64,000 nt of DNA. Source: JAIESQ01 sp964495375. Its GTDB lineage: Bacteria; Planctomycetota; Planctomycetia; Pirellulales; JAEUIK01. Positions within the stretch are counted from its first letter, which is position 1. Each line of letters starts with the position of its first letter. Below, piece after piece: positions 58,223 through 64,000 of the stretch. A model generated the notes under the pieces. That model was not told the origin of the DNA and did not search any database. It saw only the letters and a list, made by a program, of their open reading frames with translations. The position numbers and the translations under genes were made by a program. The stretch spans positions 1 through 64,000 of the forward strand of contig CAZBWM010000011.1 in NCBI GenBank assembly GCA_964495375.1. Reading direction: 5' to 3'.

Positions 58223-59575
58223 ATGACGCATTCTGCCGACTCCGCCGGTTCGACTTCACCCCGCACGCCAGCAACTGGCACGCTCTCCACGGGCACGCGG
58301 CGCGACTTCTTGCGCCAGTCGTCGAGTGTCGTCGCGGCCGGTTCGATGGCCGCCACGATTGCCGGCACGCTTTCGGTCGCTCGGCACGCCCATGCCGGCG
58401 GCGCCGACGACACGCTCAAGGTGGGGCTCATCGGTTGCGGCGGGCGCGGCACCGGCGCGGCGGCCCAGGCCTTGCAAGCCGACCCCGGCTCGCGGCTGTG
58501 GGCGCTCGGCGACGTGTTCAGCGATCGCCTGAGCTCGAGCCTGGAGAACTTGAAGAAGATGCCGGAGGTGTCGTCGAAGATCGAAGTGGCCGACGATCGC
58601 TGCTTTGTCGGCTTCAATGCCTTCCAGCAAGTGATCGACAGCGGCGTCGACGTCGTGGTGCTGGCCACGCCGCCCCACTTTCGTCCTCAGCAGTTGGCCG
58701 CGGCCGTGGCGGCCGGCAAGCATGTCTTCTGCGAGAAGCCCGTGGCGGTCGACGCCCCGGGCGTGCGCAGCGTTTTGGAAACGAGCGAGCTGGCCAAACA
58801 GAAGGGGCTCTCGATCGTCTCCGGTTTGTGCTGGCGCTACGATCATGGCGTGCGTGAAACGGTCAAGCGCATCCAGGACGCCGCGATCGGCGATATCGTC
58901 GCCATTCAGGAGAACTACCTGGCCGGCAGCCTGTGGATGCACCCGCGCCAGGAGAGCTGGTCCGACATGGAATGGCAGCTCCGCAACTGGCTGTACTTCA
59001 GTTGGCTGTCGGGCGATCACAACGTCGAACAGCACGTCCACAGCCTGGACAAAGCCATGTGGTTGCTGGGGGACGTGTTGCCGCTAAAGGCCACGGGGCT
59101 CGGCGGCCGGCAAGTTCGCACGGGGCCCGAGTATGGCCACATCTTCGATCATCATGCCGTGGTCTACGAGTTCCCCAACAACGTCAAGGTGTTCGCCTAC
59201 ACGCGGCAGATGGATGGCTGCGCCACCGACGTCGAAGACTACGTGATGGGGACCAAGGGCCGCGCCAAGATTCTCGCGCACGTCGTCGACGGCCCGGAGC
59301 GCTGGCGCTATCGCGGCGCCAAGAACAACATGTACCAGACCGAGCACGACGAGTTGTTCGTCGCCATCCGCAGCGGGCAGCCAATCAACAACGGCCAGTA
59401 CATGGCCAATAGCACGCTGATGGCCATCATGGGGCGCATGGCGACCTACACCGGCAAAACGATCAGCGGCGACGAGGCCCTGGCCTCGACCGAGCGGCTG
59501 GGCCCGACGACCTACGAATTCGGCCCGCTAGAAGTTCCGCAAGTGGCGATGCCGGGGCGCACGGCGTTCGCGTAG
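58223..59575 (+). CDS. Tat-exported Gfo/Idh/MocA-family oxidoreductase
   Basis: From ATG 58223 the protein has 450 residues. A twin-arginine signal is clear (TRRDFLRQSSSVVAAG with a hydrophobic stretch to ARHAHAG). The Rossmann fold follows with VGLIGCGGRGTGAAAQAL and VVVLATPPHFRPQQL, and the family's EKP motif lies in FCEKPVAVDAPGV. The C-terminal domain includes DHNVEQHVHSLDKAMW with the His expected near the active site. Such exported dehydrogenases are numerous in planctomycetes and act on sugars, probably NAD(P)-bound before export. The 58172 start is possible but has no better ribosome site. Confidence 0.9.
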   Translation: MTHSADSAGSTSPRTPATGTLSTGTRRDFLRQSSSVVAAGSMAATIAGTLSVARHAHAGGADDTLKVGLIGCGGRGTGAAAQALQADPGSRLWALGDVFSDRLSSSLENLKKMPEVSSKIEVADDRCFVGFNAFQQVIDSGVDVVVLATPPHFRPQQLAAAVAAGKHVFCEKPVAVDAPGVRSVLETSELAKQKGLSIVSGLCWRYDHGVRETVKRIQDAAIGDIVAIQENYLAGSLWMHPRQESWSDMEWQLRNWLYFSWLSGDHNVEQHVHSLDKAMWLLGDVLPLKATGLGGRQVRTGPEYGHIFDHHAVVYEFPNNVKVFAYTRQMDGCATDVEDYVMGTKGRAKILAHVVDGPERWRYRGAKNNMYQTEHDELFVAIRSGQPINNGQYMANSTLMAIMGRMATYTGKTISGDEALASTERLGPTTYEFGPLEVPQVAMPGRTAFA

Positions 59576-59616
59576 GGGCGCGGCCGTGGCACGCGACGTC
59601 TGGCCAAGGCAAGAAT

Positions 59617-59634
59617 CACGGCAAGCTGGCCGTG
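59617..59634. repeat. CACGGC...GCCGTG hairpin
   Basis: A 6-bp hairpin (CACGGCAAGCTGGCCGTG) lies between the two convergent genes ending at 59575 and 59642. It resembles the hairpin at 19316-19334 and may serve as a two-way terminator. Confidence 0.5.
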
Positions 59635-59641
59635 CCGGGTA

Positions 59642-60955
59642 CTAGCTCAGCTCTGATTTGGCCCGCAACTGCCGGTAGAGCCGTAGCGGGGTGCGCAGCC
59701 AGGGGCTCAAGCGCGGGTCGTGTACGATATTGCGCACCGCGCGCACGCCGCGCCGCACTAACGGCCGCACCAACCGCAGATCGACCGCCCCTTCGGTCAA
59801 GGGAACCGCGCCGTTCATCAGGCGGGCTTTGTACTGTTCGGGGCCTTTGCCCAGGTCAATCCGTTCGATTCCCAGTTCTGGCGCCGCTTCAGCCAGCTTG
59901 ACCAGCAGCACCATGCCGGGGGAGTGCTTCGAGAGCTCGCGCTCAAACGCGAAGATCCAGTTGTGCAAGATCGTGCCGGCACGCAGGCCATAGATCACGG
60001 CGGCCAGGCGATCCGCAGCGTAAAGCGTAGTCACCATGCCAGAGAAGCACGGCGTTTGCGTCGCGGCAATCTCGCGCAACAGCCGCTCGATCCAGGGGAC
60101 GGCAAACGTGTTTGCCAGGTCGGTGCGCTCGAACTGCTCGGCTTTCCAGCGAAAGAGCGTGTCGAGCACGCGCGGATCGTCATCGTGTAGTTCCATGCGA
60201 ACGGGGCCCAAGTCGCGCTCGAGGATGCGGGCGGCACGTTTCGCCTTAGGGATGACATCGGTGCCGGCCGCCGCGCGATCTTGCGCGTAGGCCGCGAAAC
60301 CGCGACCAAGCTCCAGGCATGGGGATTCGGCCGTGCTCCACTGGTAGGGGGCAAACGCCTGCTCTTCAGCCAGCAGATGGTTGAAATCCCAACTCGCCAG
60401 CCGGCAAGCGCGCACCAGCTCGGCGGCGCATCCCTGCCAAGGCGCGGCAGCGATCACCGCTTGATAGTCGGACAAAGGGCCGCCAACCGGTTTGCCCGCG
60501 CCAGTTCGACCGCGCTGAAACGGAAAGAAGCCGATCGGTCGCCCAGCCGCTTCGAGCACCGCGACCAGGACATCATCGCGATGCTGGGCAACCACGCGCG
60601 TGAACTCAGGCTGAAAGAATGGCCCGGCCAGCGAGGGGCGCTCGGCTACGATCGCATGCCAGGCGGCGACCAGGTCGTCGCTCAGTTCGCGGCCCGGCAC
60701 CAGCGCGACGCGATCGAAGCGCGGGGGCGCTTCCTCTCCGCTGCAAGGCGCCGGCTCAAGGGCCACGGACATGCGGATCTCCAAAGCTTCGGCATCCACT
60801 GCGGTCAATTGAGTGGGCGCGCGATGCCAGACAGGTGGCGCGCCGCGCAGAACCGCGTCGGCCACCCGAAAATCTAGCTTGCCGCCAGACATCCGCTCGC
60901 CGTCAAAAGCGCTGCTGGAAGTGCAAGTCGTCACGCTTCGCATGGCATCGCGCAA
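59642..60955 (-). CDS. GNAT/FemAB-like acyltransferase (CelD/BcsL type)
   Basis: The 437-residue protein has the layout of the polysaccharide-linked GNAT proteins called CelD or BcsL: an N-terminal part with LSDDLVAAWHAIVAERPSLA and FFQPEFTRVVAQHRDDVLVA, a middle with VIPKAKRAARILERDLGPVR, and the acyl-CoA domain with YAADRLAAVIYGLRAGTILH and LVKLAEAAPELGIERIDLG, then KGPEQYKARLMNGAVPL. The KxxYKxRxM-like block is typical. It probably acylates a surface sugar. Starts at 60955, 60943 and 60892 are all possible; none has a clear ribosome site. Confidence 0.75.
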   Translation of the reverse strand: MRDAMRSVTTCTSSSAFDGERMSGGKLDFRVADAVLRGAPPVWHRAPTQLTAVDAEALEIRMSVALEPAPCSGEEAPPRFDRVALVPGRELSDDLVAAWHAIVAERPSLAGPFFQPEFTRVVAQHRDDVLVAVLEAAGRPIGFFPFQRGRTGAGKPVGGPLSDYQAVIAAAPWQGCAAELVRACRLASWDFNHLLAEEQAFAPYQWSTAESPCLELGRGFAAYAQDRAAAGTDVIPKAKRAARILERDLGPVRMELHDDDPRVLDTLFRWKAEQFERTDLANTFAVPWIERLLREIAATQTPCFSGMVTTLYAADRLAAVIYGLRAGTILHNWIFAFERELSKHSPGMVLLVKLAEAAPELGIERIDLGKGPEQYKARLMNGAVPLTEGAVDLRLVRPLVRRGVRAVRNIVHDPRLSPWLRTPLRLYRQLRAKSELS

Positions 60956-61027
60956 CTAGCAGCGACACAATCGTCATCGGCCGCAAATCCGGCACCTTCG
61001 CACCAAGGTTCAGCAACGGATAGTTTA

Positions 61028-61059
61028 ACCGCGGAGGGCGCAGAGGATCGCAGAGGAAA
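61028..61059. repeat. Left inverted repeat flanking the GxxExxY gene
   Basis: The 32-nt arm begins ACCGCGGAGGGCGCAGAGGA. It matches the reverse complement of the arm at 61502-61533 in 29 of 32 positions. It lies 60 bases before the ATG of the broken gene. Confidence 0.85.
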
Positions 61060-61119
61060 CCAACCTCCAGTGAACACGACACTTTTAGCGTTGAACGACA
61101 TTCAACGAAGGCAGAAATC

Positions 61120-61496
61120 ATGGAACTCAACGAAGTCAGCGGTTAAATCGTCGATGCAGCCATGAAAGTGCATTCGGCGCTCGGTCCCGGACTGCTCGAA
61201 TCATTTACCAGGCATGCTTGGAGCATGAATTGCGCAAACGCGGCCTGGACGTACGCACCGAGGTGAGCTTACCCGTGCACTACGACGGAATCGCGATCGA
61301 ACTTGGATATCGTTTAGATCTACTGGTAGAGAACGAGGTGATTGTCGAATTGAAAGTGGTCGAACGACTGGCTCCAATTCATGAAGCCCAATTGCTATCG
61401 TACTTGAAGCTCAGCAATCGACGAGTTGGTTTGTTGATCAATTTTCATGTCCAACATTTGCGGGATGGCATAAAGCGGATGGTCAATAACATCTAA
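61120..61496 (+). pseudogene. GxxExxY-family gene, broken by a stop and a frameshift
   Basis: The first frame reads MELNEVSG, then TAA at 61144-61146, and continues IVDAAMKVHSALGPGLLES. One base is missing near 61203; adding G gives ESVYQACLEHELRKRGLDV and restores the frame. The body (YDGIAIELGYRLDLLVENEV and VELKVVERLAPIHEAQLLSY, then LLINFHVQHLRDGIKRMV) is intact. The signature G-L-L-E-S-V-Y lies exactly at the lost base. The family has a nuclease-like core of unknown role. A remnant starting at 61218 could still give 92 residues. Inverted repeats flank it on both sides. Confidence 0.88.
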
Positions 61497-61501
61497 TCTG
61501 C

Positions 61502-61533
61502 TTTCCTCTGCGATCCTCTGTGTCCTCTGCGGT
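61502..61533. repeat. Right inverted repeat flanking the GxxExxY gene
   Basis: The arm begins TTTCCTCTGCGATCCTCTGT on the plus strand and lies 5 bases past the TAA of the broken gene. It is inverted relative to the left arm with three mismatches. Confidence 0.85.
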
Positions 61534-61585
61534 AGAAACTTAACGGCACAAGGAGGGCGCGGAGAATCATCCAACCGCCCGCTGG

Positions 61586-62980
61586 CTAGTTCCACCACCA
61601 GGCGCTGTCGGCCGCGGCGTGCGATTTGTCGCGCAGCTCGGCGACCTTGCCATCGGCATCGGGCGCGGGCTTTTCGAGCGGGCCCCAAGAGTTGATCACC
61701 ACTCCGCCCGACGCGCTCACCACCCAGCTATTTCCCTTGCGAAAGAAGCTGGCGCGGCTGTCGACTTGCTTGGCAGCCGTGAGTTGGGCCGGCGGCAAAC
61801 CCTCGGCGCCGGTGAGCGCCAACAGCGGGCAGTTGGCTTTGGCGGTGAAGTCTTCCTTGGCGAGAATCGCGCCGACGACCGCCAGATCCATCAGGTTCGA
61901 TAACTCGGCGAAGATCGGAATGTGCCGCGCCACGTCAGCGTAACGGCGCGTGAACTGATCGGCCCAGCGCTGGGCGTCGGGGCTCGTTTTGCCGGAGCGT
62001 GTCCGTTGGCCGGCATCGTCGACCGATGAATCTTCCGTGATGGTTTTCACTCTCGCGCCGCGGATTTCCCAGGCCAGGTTGTCGTCGGTCCGCACGATCG
62101 CGTCGTAGGCGGGCTCGAGCCACCAGCGGGGCATCATGCTCCCCCGGCCGCTGGCCACGTGCAAATAGCTGTTCAAGCCCTTTACCGGCGACGGCTCGAA
62201 GTTCATCGCCAGACACTTCATGCGAAAGTCGGCCGCCACCATCACGCGGGCGAAATGGCTCGTCGTGGGAACCCCGGCCACGGTGATCCGTTGCGGGCCC
62301 AGGCTCTCTTCGATCTCGATAATCGCGGCATTCGGATCGCTCGACAGCATTTCGCCCGAGGAGGCCAAAAACTGCTGCATGCGGGCCAGGCCGGCAGTGC
62401 TGGGATCGATCGAGCAACTGATGCCATCGGTTCGCACGTCGCGGGCGGTGCGCAGCGCGACGACCAGATCGTCGAGCCAGAGCACGGGCCGACCCGTCGA
62501 GACGCCGACAAAAGTGCCGCGGTCGTCGAGCCGCCACGCTTCTCCGTAGCCGACCAGCACGATGTCTTGTTCGTCGGGATAAACGAGCACATAGCGCACT
62601 TCTTGCAAGCCGGCGAGGAATTGCACTTCGGCGGGCAAGTCTTCGCCCGCAGCCAGGCAGCGCGCGACCTCGGCGTCGAGCCGCTTGAGCGAGACCTTGC
62701 GCAGCGGCGTGCGCTTGTTCAAATCCGACGGCATGCGCGAGAGGGCCGTGGCATAGTGTTCGCGCAACTCGCCCGAGACCTCGACGTCGGTTCGAGACGC
62801 AATCCCCCGGGCGTTAATCGAGACTCCCCCGACGCCACCACTGGCGACATTCGGAAAATTCTGCGCGACAGCGGCGACCGGAGCGACCCCGAGCAGAACC
62901 AATACTCCCAGCGCTGCCTGCGCGAGCCCTCGAACCGGGGCGGACGCTCGTACTGGCGCAGAGTGGGAACGCAGTGCCAT
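61586..62980 (-). CDS. Secreted DUF1598 protein
   Basis: From ATG 62980 the protein has 464 residues. It has a signal peptide (VRGLAQAALGVLVLLGVAPVAAVAQ) and the DUF1598 core. Recognisable segments are SRMPSDLNKRTPLRKVSLKR, VQFLAGLQEVRYVLVYPDEQ, GISCSIDPSTAGLARMQQFL, ADFRMKCLAMNFEPSP and SGRGSMMPRWWLEPAYDAIV. The family is almost limited to planctomycetes, is exported and has no known function. The ATG at 63013 with GGA upstream is an alternative start. Confidence 0.9.
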   Translation of the reverse strand: MALRSHSAPVRASAPVRGLAQAALGVLVLLGVAPVAAVAQNFPNVASGGVGGVSINARGIASRTDVEVSGELREHYATALSRMPSDLNKRTPLRKVSLKRLDAEVARCLAAGEDLPAEVQFLAGLQEVRYVLVYPDEQDIVLVGYGEAWRLDDRGTFVGVSTGRPVLWLDDLVVALRTARDVRTDGISCSIDPSTAGLARMQQFLASSGEMLSSDPNAAIIEIEESLGPQRITVAGVPTTSHFARVMVAADFRMKCLAMNFEPSPVKGLNSYLHVASGRGSMMPRWWLEPAYDAIVRTDDNLAWEIRGARVKTITEDSSVDDAGQRTRSGKTSPDAQRWADQFTRRYADVARHIPIFAELSNLMDLAVVGAILAKEDFTAKANCPLLALTGAEGLPPAQLTAAKQVDSRASFFRKGNSWVVSASGGVVINSWGPLEKPAPDADGKVAELRDKSHAAADSAWWWN

Positions 62981-63601
62981 GTCGGTAGCCGCTACTTTCT
63001 GACGGTAAAACATCTGTTCCGGGGCGGTGGGGCGAACTGGGGCAGACGTGCGCCTACATCGCGCTTCCAATAAGAGACTAATCTGAGCCGCGCGGAGGGG
63101 CAATTCTGAGAGGAGGTAAGACGCGACCTCTGGAACAGCGGGTAGAGACAAGCAGGGTGAAGTGTCCCGCCATGGCCGTCAACGCCCGGCTCGCGTCGAA
63201 TTGCACGTGAAATCGGGCAAAACGGTTGCCAGCGAGCCGGGCGCCACCCGAAATCGCCTGTTGGGCTCCCTGGCGACCGGCCGGCTACCACTTGAAATCG
63301 CCACTACTCCAGGGATAAGGTGGTAGATGGCATCGGGACCGCTCGGCTAAATCCGCCCAACGGGGAGCCGCGGGCTCGACGCTCGACACGTTCGCCCAGG
63401 CACGGGCCAAAATCTCATCCGCACACAATTGCCGCCAGAGCCTGCACGGATTCCGGGAACCAGACGCTAAGCTTAGCGGCTTACGGTCTTGGTCTCGATT
63501 AGACTTGCAGTTTTGGCCAGCCGCTGAACTTCGCCTCCAATGGTCTGGAGGTGGCATCGCTAGCCTACGAAGGCCACCTCCTGCTCTAACCGGCGAGGGC
63601 T
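62981..63601. other. Intergenic region between DUF1598 and FHA genes
   Basis: This 620-base divergent region has no convincing gene. ORFs of 60-99 residues exist on both strands but lack ribosome sites and typical composition. The alternative upstream start of the DUF1598 gene lies at 63013. Promoters for the two divergent genes are expected here, but I cannot place them. Confidence 0.5.
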
Positions 63602-64000
63602 ATGCTCGCATATTTAGTCATTCGCGAAGGCACGAAGTGGACCGACGTGTTCCGGCTCATCCCGGGGCAGCCGGTGACCATTGGCCGCGCGCCGACCAAC
63701 CCCATCGTGCTGAAAGACGAGCGTTGCAGCCGCTGCCACGCCGAGGTCTTTCTACAAGAAGGCCAGTGGACGCTGCGCGATCTCGAAAGCCGCAACGGCA
63801 CCGCGCTCAACGAGCAACTCGTGCGCGGAGAAACCCCGCTGCACGCCGGCGACATCGTGCGCATCGGCCGCTCGCAGTTGGCCTTTGTTCACGATCTGTC
63901 GAAGGCCTTTAACGATTCGGGCACGCTCGTCGCGCCGCGCCCCGACGACCTGCTCGAAGCCACGCACTTCTCCGACGCCGATCCCGAAAGCGTGCTCGAT
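63602..64000 (+). CDS. FHA-domain protein, 3' end beyond the window
   Basis: From ATG 63602 (GAGG 5 bases upstream) 133 codons are visible and the frame is still open at the edge. The domain reads MLAYLVIREGTKWTDVFRLI, TIGRAPTNPIVLKDERCSRCHAEVF (in parts: the GR and SRCH phosphothreonine-binding core) and WTLRDLESRNGTALNEQLV with the SRNGT motif, then GDIVRIGRSQLAFVHD. FHA domains bind phosphothreonine peptides. In planctomycetes such an N-terminal FHA often precedes a sigma-54 activator, which would be expected downstream but is not visible here. Confidence 0.9.
   Translation, partial: MLAYLVIREGTKWTDVFRLIPGQPVTIGRAPTNPIVLKDERCSRCHAEVFLQEGQWTLRDLESRNGTALNEQLVRGETPLHAGDIVRIGRSQLAFVHDLSKAFNDSGTLVAPRPDDLLEATHFSDADPESVLD

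Overview
The window joins two very different kinds of DNA. Positions 1 to about 13,200 are visibly AT-richer and read as a phage structural module. From about 13,240 to the end the DNA is very GC-rich and reads as a planctomycete chromosome, most likely Pirellulales-like. The planctomycete call rests on a DUF1598 protein, several secreted proteins of planctomycete type, a Tat-exported Gfo/Idh/MocA oxidoreductase, futalosine-route menaquinone genes and many short dispersed palindromes. The join lies beside a 5' half-tRNA-like sequence with its own promoter. It could be a prophage end in a tRNA gene, a degraded prophage boundary, or an assembly chimera. No integrase is visible.

Phage part (1-13,135). 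Most genes run leftward. In transcription order they are a small structural protein, a long repetitive fibre-like protein with a LamG-type C-terminus, a truncated terminase paralogue, the large terminase, a small KTSC-like protein, a DUF935/Mu gp29-type portal, a protease/scaffold-like protein, a decoration-like protein, the major capsid protein, a DUF1320/Mu gp36-type protein and two unknown proteins. Three single rightward genes (a glycosyltransferase and two small unknowns) start 15-33 nt from a leftward start. A TAAATAA box sits next to many start codons. The truncated terminase paralogue has lost both Walker A Lys and Walker B Glu.

Chromosome, 13.2-30 kb. A 44-residue membrane protein and a diguanylate cyclase are followed by a leftward run: UbiD (mqnL-like), MenG, UbiX, UbiA (mqnP-like), MqnE, a TPR membrane protein and a tandem kinase-like protein. 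Together they cover the late futalosine menaquinone steps. Divergently come a ComB-like phosphatase, guaB and a secreted planctomycete protein, closed by a strong terminator. A small repeat-flanked gene, a nucleotide-sugar epimerase and a TerC protein follow.

Chromosome, 30-47.7 kb. A conserved small protein, a frameshifted VapBC pair, an operon of xylose-isomerase-like, HAD and PfkB proteins, a small exported protein, proC, two small conserved genes, a 1076-residue secreted protein, a SAM hydrolase, a hybrid histidine kinase with a lone receiver, an SGNH-like membrane protein and a DUF4185/5005-like secreted protein.

Chromosome, 47.9-64 kb. A block that looks like stress or low-energy physiology: two double-domain Usp proteins, a Ca2+-type P-ATPase, a NarL-type regulator with a CHASE3/PAS/HisKA_3 kinase, and a SulP transporter overlapping the second Usp. 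Then come a Tat-exported oxidoreductase, a FemAB/CelD-like acetyltransferase, a broken GxxExxY gene between 32-nt inverted repeats, a DUF1598 protein and an FHA-domain gene running off the end. All functions are inferred from reading motifs; no database search was run.
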